Shown piece by piece: positions 43,555 through 52,217 of a stretch of DNA of 57,335 nucleotides; position 1 is the stretch's first letter, and the number at the start of each line of letters is the position of its first letter. Position numbers and translations under genes: made by a program. The notes beneath the pieces were generated by a model. It was not told the DNA's origin and did no database searches. It was given only the letters and a program-made list of their open reading frames with translations. This stretch comes from Clostridia bacterium (GTDB lineage: Bacteria > Bacillota > DULZ01): contig DULZ01000078.1 of assembly GCA_012840125.1 (NCBI GenBank), forward strand, positions 1 through 57,335. The letters are read 5' to 3'.

Positions 43555-44955
43555 CTAGATCACGCGCCGCCAGGCAACGCGGAGCACTAACCAGGTAAGC
43601 CAGGTGCTGCCTGCAGCGTAAATAATCCCGCCCAAGGCCCTGACCAGGAGATAGGGCCTGATCAGACCGGCGACGGTGCCGAACTCTAACCCGGCCACCC
43701 GGTGCAGGTATACCTGTAAAGCTCCGGCGGCTGCCAAGCCTCCTCCCATCACCAACAGCCCACCGTTGACCAGCAAAAACGACAGCCACAGGCCTTGCTG
43801 TTCTCTTTTGCTCACCTGCTGACCTTGCAGCATGATGTAAAGGCAAAGGCTCAGGGACAGCAAGCCGAACACCCCCGCTAGGGCCAGGTGGGAATGGGCC
43901 GAGGTGAGATAAGTGCCATGAAGCCAGCGATTGATACCCGGCACCGCCAGCACAAACCCCATGCACCCGGCGCCGGTGACATGATAAAAGGCACTAGCTC
44001 CCAAAAACGCCAAAGCGAGCCGTCCATTGGTGGGTAACTCCCGGAAGCCGCTCACCGCCAGGGTCTTCACGGTGGAGATGACTAAGAGAAGGATCGGGAT
44101 CAGTTGGCCCCCGCTGAACACCAGCCCAATCGTGAGCCAGTAGGAGGGCAGGCCGATCCAGTAGTAATGATGGCCGGTGCTGAAGATACCGGTCATGACT
44201 ACCAGAGCCAGCTCCAGGTAAATAACGGCCGCCAGGGTTTCCCGCCGCACCCGGGTCATGGTTAACAATAAAGCCGCGATGACGCCGGTGCCGGCCAATT
44301 CCAAGCTCATTTCCTCCCATAAATGCACCACCCAAAAACGCACCAAGTCATCCCGGGTTTGGTGTCCATATGATAATAAATTCGGGAAATAAAGGGGAAC
44401 TAAAGAGCCGGTGCCCAGCAAAATGCTGATCAAGGTAGGACGTAATTTCGGCACCCCGGGGCCCAGGTAAGTGCGCAGGAGATTGTAAAACATAAGGGCA
44501 ATGGTCACCAGCAGACCGGCTCTCAAAGGGCGCCAGGCTTCAAAATACTCCCTGCCTTCATTAATCCCCAAGGCCAGCGTGCCTAAAATAGCCAGGGAAA
44601 CCACCGCCGTCAGCCAGAACTGGCCCCGGGCCAGCTTTTCGCTGTACAAATCCCGCCCGGCTTCCCCCGGGAAAAAGTAATAGACACCTCCCATCAATCC
44701 CAGTAAAGGCCAGAGCAGGCTTAGATTCAAGTGGATTGCTCTCCCGTTGGGAAAGGAGATGGGGCTGGGCAGGTCAGGAAATACCACATCCAAGGCCCCG
44801 GCGGTGGCCACCAACCCCTGCAACCCGAACAGCAGGACAGCCAGTAAGCAAAAAGGATACCCGGCTTTAGCCGTCTCATACCGGGGCACCTGGGATAATT
44901 GCGGTACGGGATGCCGTTTTTTCCGCCGCCACCTGCGGAGCAGCCAGGTCAACAC
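43555..44955 (-). CDS. norB: Nitric oxide reductase large subunit (NorB type)
   Basis: A protein of about 466 residues (the same as P. aeruginosa NorB) with 12 hydrophobic helices. The haem b ligand histidine is in IHLNLSLLWP; FeB ligands are H and E in VVHLWEEMS and the pair GHHYYW; haem b3/b histidines are in TYLTSAHSHLALAG. The second conserved glutamate (E280 in P. aeruginosa) is replaced: FSGGQLIP has Q. It reduces two NO to N2O with electrons from a cytochrome c subunit, NorC, encoded just upstream with overlapping ends. The frame is open to 45081, but those codons lie inside norC; GTG at 44955 behind GGTGGG is preferred. Confidence 0.88.
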   Translation of the reverse strand: MLTWLLRRWRRKKRHPVPQLSQVPRYETAKAGYPFCLLAVLLFGLQGLVATAGALDVVFPDLPSPISFPNGRAIHLNLSLLWPLLGLMGGVYYFFPGEAGRDLYSEKLARGQFWLTAVVSLAILGTLALGINEGREYFEAWRPLRAGLLVTIALMFYNLLRTYLGPGVPKLRPTLISILLGTGSLVPLYFPNLLSYGHQTRDDLVRFWVVHLWEEMSLELAGTGVIAALLLTMTRVRRETLAAVIYLELALVVMTGIFSTGHHYYWIGLPSYWLTIGLVFSGGQLIPILLLVISTVKTLAVSGFRELPTNGRLALAFLGASAFYHVTGAGCMGFVLAVPGINRWLHGTYLTSAHSHLALAGVFGLLSLSLCLYIMLQGQQVSKREQQGLWLSFLLVNGGLLVMGGGLAAAGALQVYLHRVAGLEFGTVAGLIRPYLLVRALGGIIYAAGSTWLTWLVLRVAWRRVI

Positions 44956-44971
44956 AATACCCACCCCACGT

Positions 44972-45385
44972 TCACTTACCTGCGGGGGAAAGCAAAGGGG
45001 GCTGTAACGGCCAATTACCGGTCCTTTTGATCCCGGCCACAAACCGGAGAAAATGGGCGAGCAATTCCGTCTCCCTTTCACTCAAGTTCAGGTGCCTTTT
45101 TTCAACGGCTGCCGGCAGCAAGGGCGGGTCCCGGAAAAAGTCCTGCAGCCCCTCCGCACCGTACTTGATCCAAGCCTTGGTTAAATCAGGCCCGAAATAG
45201 CCCCCGTGTCCTAACACGGTGTGGCACTCCACACAAGCCTTTTCCTGCCATACCTGCTTGCCCAGCCGTACCGTCTCCGGAACGCCGGCCGGGTCCAGCT
45301 CATGCAGGGAATGGACCACCAGGCCGCCAAAGGCAGCAACGGTCACTGCCAATACCACCAGGAACAGAGTTAAGGAACCCCGCAT
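44972..45385 (-). CDS. norC: Nitric oxide reductase cytochrome c subunit (NorC type)
   Basis: A 137-residue membrane-anchored cytochrome c: one N-terminal helix (about 5-25), then a haem-binding domain with CVECHTVLGHGGYFGPDLTKAW (haem motif at about 51-55), which is the NorC signature, and a later methionine-poor tail. It passes electrons to NorB, whose gene follows directly. A Crp/Fnr-type operator is centred about 94 bp upstream of its start codon, shared with the divergent MetE-like gene, which suggests induction by NO or anaerobiosis. Confidence 0.9.
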   Translation of the reverse strand: MRGSLTLFLVVLAVTVAAFGGLVVHSLHELDPAGVPETVRLGKQVWQEKACVECHTVLGHGGYFGPDLTKAWIKYGAEGLQDFFRDPPLLPAAVEKRHLNLSERETELLAHFLRFVAGIKRTGNWPLQPPLLSPAGK

Positions 45386-45471
45386 CCACTTGCCTCCCCC
45401 GCCATGGATTGACTTCAGGTTACATTATTCCCTAAAGCAGGCAATTAATGCGGCCGCCAACTTTCGCAGAC

Positions 45472-45487
45472 TGTGATTGAAATCACT
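45472..45487. promoter_or_regulatory. Shared Crp/Fnr-family operator between norCB and the MetE-like gene
   Basis: TGTGATTGAAATCACT contains the perfect palindrome GTGAT-N4-ATCAC, the Crp/Fnr half-site arrangement. Its centre (45479.5) is exactly 41.5 bp from the start predicted by the TATAAT at 45509-45514 on the plus strand, and at about the same distance from an ATTAAT (-10-like, 45444-45449) on the minus strand toward norC. It thus fits class II activation in both directions. Confidence 0.7.
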
Positions 45488-45508
45488 GCCAACCCGGCCA
45501 AAAACAGG

Positions 45509-45514
45509 TATAAT
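45509..45514 (+). promoter_or_regulatory. -10 box of the MetE/UROD-like gene
   Basis: A perfect TATAAT lies 27 bp upstream of the start codon. No -35 box is visible; the operator at 45472-45487 occupies that position, as in activator-dependent class II promoters. Confidence 0.65.
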
Positions 45515-45540
45515 CTACTTAAGTATAGGAGGTGCGGAGG

Positions 45541-46566
45541 ATGAATTTAATTGGTAACTGCCAGACCACGGCCATGGGCATCCTGCCCCATACGGATGTG
45601 CAGCAGGCGCTGGCGTTGGCCCTGTCCCTGGATATTCCTTTTTGGCCCCAACTGCCCCGGGTCAGCTACCTGGAAGACATGTACGTCCAAGCAGCCCACG
45701 GCTTTCCCGGGATTAGAATTGATGCAGCCGCCCGGACGGTGACCGTCGACACCGACGCCTTTTACGCGGAATTAGAGCACTATGTGGCCCACTTTGAAGA
45801 CCCCGACTATTTCCGGTTGACTGAGGAGCAATCATTGGTCTACCATGCCTTCTTGGCCCAGGACTTGTCTAAATACACCTACATCCGGGGGCAGCTCATC
45901 GGCCCGGTGAGCTTTGGTTTGAAAATTATCGACCCTACTTTTACCCCTCTCATTTATCACGATGAAATGCGGCAGTTCTTATTCGACTTCTTTGCCAAAA
46001 AGATCACAGTACAGGTGGAAGAATTGCGCCGCCTTCATCCCCGGGCTTTCGTCTGGGTGGATGAACCGGGACTGGAAATGGTTTTTTCCGCTTACACCGG
46101 CTACCCGGCGGAACGAGCGAAACAAGATTACCTGGAGTTCTTGGCCAACATCCCCGGACCCAAAGGAGTGCACCTGTGCGGCAACCCGGACTGGTCCTTC
46201 CTCTTTGACCTGGACCTGGACATTATCTCCGCCGATTTCCTCCAGTGGGGCCACGTCATCACCCGCTACGCCGGGGAATTCCGCCGCTTCTTAGACCGGG
46301 GCGGCATTATCAGTTGGGGGATCACCCCCACTTTGACGGAGGAGTTAGAGGAACTGGACACTACCGTACTGCTGGACAAATTGGAAGAGATGTTTCACTA
46401 CTTAGAAAGCAAGGGCATCGACCGGCAGCAGCTCCTGCGCCAGTCCTGGCTGGCTCCCGCCCGCTGCTGCCTCATCAACTTGGACGGCTATGCCACCGTG
46501 GAACGTTCCTTTGCCTGGTTGAAAGAATTGTCAGCCAGACTGCGGGATACCTACGGGCTGGCATAA
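45541..46566 (+). CDS. MetE/uroporphyrinogen decarboxylase-like superfamily protein
   Basis: A protein of about 341 residues of the cobalamin-independent methionine synthase/UROD barrel superfamily (COG0620-like). Visible are VWVDEPGLEMVFS (about 168-180), the possible zinc ligands H and C in GVHLCGNPDW, ISWGITPTLTEEL and a second cysteine pair in LAPARCCLINLDG. Such residues in the family bind zinc for methyl transfer from corrinoids or to thiols. The N-terminal extension of true MetE is missing. It shares an operator with norCB, so it is probably made under the same condition. The ATG follows GGAGG with 8-nt spacing; the frame also opens with GTG nine bases earlier. The substrate is unknown. 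Confidence 0.72.
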   Translation: MNLIGNCQTTAMGILPHTDVQQALALALSLDIPFWPQLPRVSYLEDMYVQAAHGFPGIRIDAAARTVTVDTDAFYAELEHYVAHFEDPDYFRLTEEQSLVYHAFLAQDLSKYTYIRGQLIGPVSFGLKIIDPTFTPLIYHDEMRQFLFDFFAKKITVQVEELRRLHPRAFVWVDEPGLEMVFSAYTGYPAERAKQDYLEFLANIPGPKGVHLCGNPDWSFLFDLDLDIISADFLQWGHVITRYAGEFRRFLDRGGIISWGITPTLTEELEELDTTVLLDKLEEMFHYLESKGIDRQQLLRQSWLAPARCCLINLDGYATVERSFAWLKELSARLRDTYGLA

Positions 46567-46568
46567 AA

Positions 46569-46593
46569 AAACGCCCCGCTGTTGGGGCGTTTT
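46569..46593. terminator. Bidirectional terminator between MetE-like and NapH-like genes
   Basis: The stem ACGCCCC / GGGGCGT is flanked by A-runs and T-runs on both sides (AAAAAAACGCCCC ... GGGGCGTTTTGCTTT), so it can stop both convergent transcripts. Confidence 0.88.
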
Positions 46594-46596
46594 GCT

Positions 46597-47607
46597 TTAC
46601 GGGTGTCCCGTCAAGTGGCGCAGGGGTAAAAGGACGGCGTACTCCTCCAGGGTCAAAACCGTCTCCCAGCGACCGGTAGCCTTGGCCACCCCGATAGCCA
46701 GCAGGAAGAAACCTACCACCAGCCCGCCGAAAAGCCATGGGCGCACCGGTCTCCTCCTCCACCAGCGCACTTCCAGGCAGCCCTCCACCGGGCACGCCGC
46801 CACGCAGTCCAAGCAGCCGGTACATTCCGGGGACCTGACCGCTTGTTGGCCTGATACCTTTATGTCATAGGTACAAGCCCGGTCGCACTTGCCGCAGTGG
46901 ATACAGCGCTCCCCATCCCGGTGAACCGCGGCTGGGCTGAACCAGCTGATGATGCCCAATAGGGCCCCGTAGGGGCAGAGAAACCGGCACCAGAAGTTCT
47001 TGATGAACAAGGACAGGATCAATAGAACCAGCAGCACTTTCGCCGTCAAAGGGCTTATACTTAAGAAAAAGTCCAGCATTTTAGCGTCGGCAATTTTGTA
47101 ATAGGGACTGTTGATGAAACCCACTAAAGCCATCACCGGCATGTCGATGATAATAATTTTCACAAAAAAGAGCAGCAGCAAGTACTTGAGACCCAAGAGC
47201 GGGTAAGCCAACCACCGGGGTAGCCGCCACTGGGGCACGAACTGTTCCCCCACCCGGTGCACCCCTTCACAAATGGTCCCAATGGGACAGATCCAGCTGC
47301 AGAATGCTTTGCGAAACAACAAGGCTGTCAAAAGGACCGTGATGAAAATAGACAAGGCCGCCGGGTGAATGGGATCAAAAAAGCCCGTGGTCAACCACAA
47401 CTTAAATGACACCAGTGCCCCGATGGGTAGGAAAGCTTCCACGATGGGAGGCCGGGGATGGAAGGGAGCCGTCCCCAGGGTGTCAAAATGCTGCACAAAC
47501 AGGTAAAAACGATAACCGGCTGCTAAGAGAATAAGCCCCAGGCTAACCTGGACGGCATTGCGCACCAGCCTGAGCTGCCGCCTGTCCCAATCCTTTAACC
47601 TTTGCAT
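46597..47607 (-). CDS. NapH/NosR-like membrane ferredoxin
   Basis: A 336-residue protein with about five to six hydrophobic helices. Two membrane-border CxxxCP motifs (FCSWICPIG near 105 and WCRFLCPYG near 205), typical of NapH/NosR/CcoG-type quinol-interacting proteins, are followed by two [4Fe-4S] motifs, CIHCGKCDRACTY and CTGCLDCVAACPVEG (about 235-285). Such proteins pass electrons from the quinol pool toward periplasmic reductases. The start at 47607 follows AGGAGG; the frame is open 13 codons further. It has its own Crp/Fnr-type operator and faces the norCB/MetE-like group, so a role in nitrogen-oxide respiration is likely but inferred. Confidence 0.87.
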   Translation of the reverse strand: MQRLKDWDRRQLRLVRNAVQVSLGLILLAAGYRFYLFVQHFDTLGTAPFHPRPPIVEAFLPIGALVSFKLWLTTGFFDPIHPAALSIFITVLLTALLFRKAFCSWICPIGTICEGVHRVGEQFVPQWRLPRWLAYPLLGLKYLLLLFFVKIIIIDMPVMALVGFINSPYYKIADAKMLDFFLSISPLTAKVLLVLLILSLFIKNFWCRFLCPYGALLGIISWFSPAAVHRDGERCIHCGKCDRACTYDIKVSGQQAVRSPECTGCLDCVAACPVEGCLEVRWWRRRPVRPWLFGGLVVGFFLLAIGVAKATGRWETVLTLEEYAVLLPLRHLTGHP

Positions 47608-47644
47608 GACCAAACCTCCTGCCGTTCTTACATAGCTCAGGCTC

Positions 47645-47687
47645 ATTATAGACCACTTTTTTCCCGCAAGCTGTGTCCTGGATCACA
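47645..47687 (-). promoter_or_regulatory. Crp/Fnr-type operator and -10 box of the NapH-like gene
   Basis: On the minus strand TGTGATCCAGGACACA (47672-47687; the inverted pair GCTGTG/CACAGC extends it) is centred at 47679.5. A perfect TATAAT lies at 47645-47650, which puts the operator centre exactly at -41.5 of the predicted start near 47638. Confidence 0.72.
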
Positions 47688-47744
47688 GCCGGCGGGTTTC
47701 GGACAGGCCGGCGTCACCCGCCGGGCACACCACAGCCGGCGTCA

Positions 47745-49088
47745 TCACCAGGTAATGCCGTAGCGCCGCATCTTCCGCAGCAGGGTGGTGCGATGTACCC
47801 CCAGGGCCCGGGCGCAGGTCTCCGGATCACCGTATTTCTTCAGGCTCCGGGTGAGAAATTCTTTTTCAAAACGGCTGACGGCTTGATTTAAACTGCCGTT
47901 TTCCCAGATATCAACCGGTTCCCACAAGGCGCCGCTTCCGGCCAGCTCCGTTTCCACTTGCCGGGGAGTAATCTGGACGGAGTCATAAAGGACGACGAGG
48001 CGTTCAATCACGTTCTTCAATTCCCGGATGTTGCCCGGCCATCCGTAATGGCGCAGCACCCGCAGCGCCTCCGGGGAAAATGTTTTGCCGGTCTTGTACT
48101 GCCCGTTGGCCTTTTCTAAAAAATAGCCGCTTAGGGCCTCAATATCCTCTACCCGGTCCCGCAAGGGAGGAATATGAATATGAAACACATTAAGGCGGTA
48201 AAAGAGATCGCGACGAAAAGTGCCCTCCCTGACCATTTGGGCCAGGTTCCTGTTGGTAGCAGCAATCACCCGCACATCCACTCTTTCGGCCCGGTGGCCT
48301 CCCAGGGGAATGATCTCTTTTTGCTCCAAGAGCCTTAGCAGTTTGACCTGGGAACCAAAGGGCAATTCCCCTATTTCATCTAAAAAGAGGGTGCCTCCGG
48401 CGGCGGTTTTCACCAACCCCGCCTTTCCCTTGGGATCCGCTCCGGTATAGGCACCCCCGGTATATCCAAACAATTGGGACTCCACCAGGTTTTCCGGCAT
48501 CGCCCCCAGGTTAACCACCACAAAGGGCCCGTCTTTCCGCGGGCTCAACTCATGGATAGTGTGGGCGATTAACTCTTTCCCGACGCCGGATTCTCCCGTC
48601 ACGATGACATTGGCCTCGCTGGCGGCGATCTTGGCCACCTTATCGACGACCTCTCCCATGACCGGGCTGTTAAAAACCATCTTTCCGAAGGTTCTATACT
48701 TGGGTTTGGCCGGGGACATGGCCCGCAGGCAATAACCATGTTCCTCCAGCAGCCGGACCAGAGTAATAACCATGGTAATTTTCCCGTCCTGGTTGTAGAT
48801 GGGATTGCCGGTAACCAAGAGCTTCTTATTACTCCGCAGCAGCTGCTGGACAGTGGTCACCGGCTTTTTCTGCTCCAAAACCCTTAACGTCACTGACGGT
48901 CTAAAAAAGATGTTCTCCAATTCCCTCATGTGCCTACCCTTGACGTCCACCAGGGATATTCCCGTCAAATGCTCGTATTCTTTATTGACCCCTAAAGTAT
49001 AAGCCTCGCCGTTGGTGAAATACATAGCCATGACCGGGTCGCTGCCGCCCTGTCCCTGCCCATGCGGAGCCAGATCCATCTTGTCCAC
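47745..49088 (-). CDS. Sigma-54-dependent activator with PAS domain
   Basis: A 447-residue enhancer-binding protein. An N-terminal PAS domain (about 18-120, YTLGVNKEYEHLTGISLVDVKGRHM) should sense a small ligand or redox state. The AAA+ domain has Walker A GESGVGKE, the sigma-54 contact loop GAYTGA and Walker B GGTLFLDEIGE. The C-terminal Fis-type helix-turn-helix is CARALGVHRTTLLRKMRR. It is transcribed away from the 4-hydroxybutyryl-CoA operon, which has a good sigma-54 promoter and two palindromes in the shared intergenic region; that operon is its likely target. The effector may be 4-hydroxybutyrate or a related acid (inference). Confidence 0.93.
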   Translation of the reverse strand: MDKMDLAPHGQGQGGSDPVMAMYFTNGEAYTLGVNKEYEHLTGISLVDVKGRHMRELENIFFRPSVTLRVLEQKKPVTTVQQLLRSNKKLLVTGNPIYNQDGKITMVITLVRLLEEHGYCLRAMSPAKPKYRTFGKMVFNSPVMGEVVDKVAKIAASEANVIVTGESGVGKELIAHTIHELSPRKDGPFVVVNLGAMPENLVESQLFGYTGGAYTGADPKGKAGLVKTAAGGTLFLDEIGELPFGSQVKLLRLLEQKEIIPLGGHRAERVDVRVIAATNRNLAQMVREGTFRRDLFYRLNVFHIHIPPLRDRVEDIEALSGYFLEKANGQYKTGKTFSPEALRVLRHYGWPGNIRELKNVIERLVVLYDSVQITPRQVETELAGSGALWEPVDIWENGSLNQAVSRFEKEFLTRSLKKYGDPETCARALGVHRTTLLRKMRRYGITW

Positions 49089-49200
49089 CCCCTACCGCCT
49101 GCCCCAAATAAGTTTCGCCTTTGTCCACCACCGGGAAACACTTGGTAATCCCATCATAGCACCGGGTTTGCAGCCTTGTCAATTTAACTGTCCGAATATT

Positions 49201-49244
49201 CTTGCATAATGCAAGTTTGCTCTCCCGCTGTGCAAAAGTGCACA
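49201..49244. promoter_or_regulatory. Two palindromes, probable enhancer sites of the PAS activator
   Basis: CTTGCATAATGCAAG (49201-49215) and TGTGCAAAAGTGCACA (49229-49244) are both perfect inverted repeats with TGCA cores, 28-29 bp centre to centre. They lie about 105-145 bp upstream of the predicted sigma-54 start site, the usual place for activator binding. Confidence 0.6.
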
Positions 49245-49319
49245 GGAGACGACGTAACCAGGCGCCCTTGCCGTGCCGGTTCCGGCCGCAAAGTTAAGCT
49301 TTCCCCGGGTTCCGGGCTC

Positions 49320-49335
49320 AGGCACGGCTTTTGCT
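49320..49335 (+). promoter_or_regulatory. Sigma-54 (-24/-12) promoter of the 4-hydroxybutyryl-CoA operon
   Basis: AGGCACGGCTTTTGCT matches TGGCACG-N4-TTGCW with a single mismatch at the first base; GG and GC are 10 bp apart. The transcript would start near 49347, 24 nt before the ATG at 49371, which excludes the longer upstream reading of this gene. Confidence 0.82.
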
Positions 49336-49370
49336 ATGTCCGGGTGAAAAACAGCAAGGAGGCATGCCCC

Positions 49371-50819
49371 ATGTTGACAGCTCAGGAGTACTTGGAAAGC
49401 TTACGCCGATTAAAACCGGCGGTCTACCTGTTTGGCGAAAAGGTCGAGAATGTGGTAGACCATCCCATGATCCGGCCTTCCATTAACGCGGTAGCCAAAA
49501 CCTACGAACTGGCGCAACAGCCGGAATACGAAGAACTAATGACGGTCGTTTCCAACCTCACCGGCAAACAAATCAACCGGTTTACCCACCTGCATCAAAG
49601 CACGGAAGACCTGGTCAAAAAAGTAAAAATGCTCCGGCTCATGGGACAAAAAACCGCTTCCTGTTTCCAGCGCTGCGTCGGCTTCGACGCTTTCAACGCC
49701 GTAGACAGCGTTACCAGGGAGATGGACGATCACTTGGGCACCGGTTATCACCGGCGTTTTCGCGCCTTCCTGCAATACGTGCAAGAACAAGACCTGGTGG
49801 TTGACGGCGCCATGACCGATCCCAAGGGGGACCGGAGCAAAAGACCCTCCCAGCAGGAAGATCCCGACTTGTACTTGCATGTGGTGGACCGGAATGACCG
49901 GGGCATTGTGGTGCGCGGCGCCAAAGTGCACCAGACCGGCGCTCTCAGTTCCCATGAGATCTTGGTCATGCCCACCGGAGCCATGCGGGAAGAAGACAGA
50001 GACTATGCGGTCTCCTTTGCCGTCCCCGCCGACAGCCCCGGCATCATCTATATCTACGGCCGGCAATCCTCGGATACGCGGAAGCTGGAAGGCGGCACCA
50101 TCGACGTGGGAAACTGCCGCTACGGCGGCCATGAGTGCATGGTGGTTTTTGACGAGGTCTTTGTACCCTGGGAGAGAGTTTTCATGTGCGGGGAGTACCA
50201 GTTTGCGGGCCTAATGGTGGAGCGTTTTGCCGGGTACCACCGCCAGAGCTACGGCGGGTGCAAGGTCGGGGTCGGCGATGTACTGATCGGTGCTGCCGCC
50301 CAGGTGGCGGAGTACAACGGCACCGCTCAGGCGTCCCACATTAAAGAGAAATTGATTGAGATGATTCATTTAAATGAAACCCTCTACGCCTGCGGCATCG
50401 CCTGCTCCTGCCTCGGCCGGCCCACGGCCTCCGGCACCTATCTCATTGATTTGCTGCTGGCTAATGTATGCAAGCAAAACGTCACCCGCTTCCCCTATGA
50501 AATCGCCCGGCTGGCGGAAGATATTGCCGGCGGCTTAATGGTCACCATGCCTTCGGAAAAAGACCTGCGGCACCCGGAAGTGGGCAAGTATGTTGAAAAA
50601 TACCTTAAAGGAGTATCCGGCGTACCCACGGAACACCGGCTCCGGATGCTGCGGCTGATTGAGAATATCACCCTCGGCACGGCAGCGGTGGGTTACCGCA
50701 CGGAATCCATGCACGGAGCCGGGTCCCCCCAAGCCCAGCGGATCATGATTGCTCGCCAGTCGAACCTGGAACACAAAAAGCAATTGGCCCGGATCCTGGC
50801 GGGAATTGAAAAAGAATAA
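49371..50819 (+). CDS. abfD: 4-hydroxybutyryl-CoA dehydratase / vinylacetyl-CoA isomerase
   Basis: A 482-residue flavin/[4Fe-4S] enzyme that dehydrates 4-hydroxybutyryl-CoA to crotonyl-CoA by a ketyl radical mechanism. All four cluster ligands of the Clostridium aminobutyricum enzyme (C99, C103, H292, C299) have counterparts at C98, C102 (SCFQRCVGFD), H290 and C297 (GYHRQSYGGCKVG). The family signature continues in RKLEGGTIDVGN and HGAGSPQAQRIM. The frame is open 54 codons further upstream, but the AGGAGG site and the sigma-54 promoter fix the start at 49371. It is first in an operon with CoA-transferase and hydrolase genes. Crotonyl-CoA made here can enter the beta-oxidation enzymes encoded elsewhere in the window. 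Confidence 0.94.
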   Translation: MLTAQEYLESLRRLKPAVYLFGEKVENVVDHPMIRPSINAVAKTYELAQQPEYEELMTVVSNLTGKQINRFTHLHQSTEDLVKKVKMLRLMGQKTASCFQRCVGFDAFNAVDSVTREMDDHLGTGYHRRFRAFLQYVQEQDLVVDGAMTDPKGDRSKRPSQQEDPDLYLHVVDRNDRGIVVRGAKVHQTGALSSHEILVMPTGAMREEDRDYAVSFAVPADSPGIIYIYGRQSSDTRKLEGGTIDVGNCRYGGHECMVVFDEVFVPWERVFMCGEYQFAGLMVERFAGYHRQSYGGCKVGVGDVLIGAAAQVAEYNGTAQASHIKEKLIEMIHLNETLYACGIACSCLGRPTASGTYLIDLLLANVCKQNVTRFPYEIARLAEDIAGGLMVTMPSEKDLRHPEVGKYVEKYLKGVSGVPTEHRLRMLRLIENITLGTAAVGYRTESMHGAGSPQAQRIMIARQSNLEHKKQLARILAGIEKE

Positions 50820-50858
50820 CGGCATATGACAGGAAATTGTGGAAAGGTGGGATGTCCA

Positions 50859-52166
50859 GTGACCTGGAGAACTGAGTATGAAGCCAAGAAAGTGCCTGCC
50901 TCCCAGGCCTTGGAAGTGGTGCAATCAGGCCACCGGGTGGTCCTGGCTCATGCTTGCGGGGAATCCCCCACCCTGAGCGAGGCACTGTTTCAGAGAGGCC
51001 TCCGACTGGAGAACGTAGAGGTGGTCCACATGGTCGCCATGGGACCCGCCAAGTACTGCCGGCCGGAAGTAGCACAGCATTTTTTCCATAACTCCCTTTT
51101 TGCCGGCAGCACCACCCGCCAGGCCATCAATGAAGGACGGGCCAGCTTGGTTCCCTGCCATTTCTCGGAAATACCCAGGCTGTTCCGGGAAGGATATTTG
51201 CCGGTGGACGTGGCGCTGGTGCAGCTCTCCCCCCCTGACCGGCACGGTTTTATGAGCTTCGGCGTTTCGGTAGATTATACCAAGGTGGCAGCCCAGCATG
51301 CCAAGACCGTCATTGCCGCCGTCAACCCCAAGATGCCGCGCACCATGGGAGACGCCTTCATCCATGTATCCCAGGTGGACTACATTGTGGAGACGGAGGA
51401 TGACTTGATTGAGCTGAGCCCCCCCGCCATCGGCCCGGTGGAAGAAGCCATCGGCCAACATGTGGCCTCCCTCATCCCGGACGGGGCTACGCTACAGCTC
51501 GGCATCGGCGCCATCCCCGATGCGGTACTCAAATTCCTGGCGAACAAACATGATTTAGGCATCCACACGGAGATGTTTTCCGACGGGGTGGTCCACCTAG
51601 TCGAAGCCGGCGTGATCACCAACCGGCGCAAGACCATCCACCGGGGGAAAATGATTGCCACCTTCCTCATGGGCACCCGCAAGCTTTACGACTTCGTGGA
51701 CGACAACCCCATGGTGGAAATGCACACGGTGGATTATACCAACGATCCTCTGATCATTGCTCAAAACGACCAGATGATATCCATTAACTCCGCTCTCCAG
51801 GTAGACCTGACCGGGCAAGTCTGCGCCGATACCATTGGTTTTAGGCAGTACAGCGCCGTGGGGGGGCAGGTGGATTTCATCCGGGGCGCCAGCCGCTCCA
51901 GAGGAGGTAAGGGCATCATTGCCCTGCCCTCCACCGCCGCCGGCGGCCAGGTATCCCGCATCGTCAACAGCCTGACCGAAGGGGCCGCCGTCACCACTTC
52001 CCGCAACGATGTCCACTACGTGGTGACAGAATACGGGGTGGCGGATTTACGGGGCAAGAATCTCCGCCAGCGGGCCGAGGCCCTCATCAGTATCGCCCAT
52101 CCCGACTTTCGGAAGGAACTCAGGGAGGAGGTGAAACAGAGGAGATATATTATCTTAAGCGCTTGA
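50859..52166 (+). CDS. 4-hydroxybutyrate CoA-transferase (acetyl-CoA hydrolase/transferase family)
   Basis: A protein of about 435 residues of the Cat2/AbfT family that activates an acid with CoA from acetyl-CoA or another ester. The catalytic glutamate is in GIHTEMFSDGVVHLVEAG (near 234), and the family motifs GGQVDFIRGASRSRGGKGIIALPST and VTEYGVADLRGKNLRQRAEALI are complete. The neighbouring dehydratase makes 4-hydroxybutyrate the most likely substrate. The frame opens with ATG at 50826 with no site; the GTG at 50859 behind AAAGGTGG is preferred. Confidence 0.9.
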   Translation: MTWRTEYEAKKVPASQALEVVQSGHRVVLAHACGESPTLSEALFQRGLRLENVEVVHMVAMGPAKYCRPEVAQHFFHNSLFAGSTTRQAINEGRASLVPCHFSEIPRLFREGYLPVDVALVQLSPPDRHGFMSFGVSVDYTKVAAQHAKTVIAAVNPKMPRTMGDAFIHVSQVDYIVETEDDLIELSPPAIGPVEEAIGQHVASLIPDGATLQLGIGAIPDAVLKFLANKHDLGIHTEMFSDGVVHLVEAGVITNRRKTIHRGKMIATFLMGTRKLYDFVDDNPMVEMHTVDYTNDPLIIAQNDQMISINSALQVDLTGQVCADTIGFRQYSAVGGQVDFIRGASRSRGGKGIIALPSTAAGGQVSRIVNSLTEGAAVTTSRNDVHYVVTEYGVADLRGKNLRQRAEALISIAHPDFRKELREEVKQRRYIILSA

Positions 52167-52217
52167 TGTGGTTTGAAAACACGGAGGAATCATTAGAAAA
52201 AAAGGAGGAAAGGGTTT

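Noticed and set aside
47665-47680. Sigma-54-like element GGACACAGCTTGC before the NapH-like gene
   Set aside because: The spacing is 9 bp. A Crp/Fnr-type site with a perfect TATAAT at the right distance explains the promoter better.
49536-50132. A 198-codon minus-strand ORF opposite the 4-hydroxybutyryl-CoA dehydratase
   Set aside because: The plus strand is clearly coding, with all four cluster ligands; the antisense frame shows no family features.
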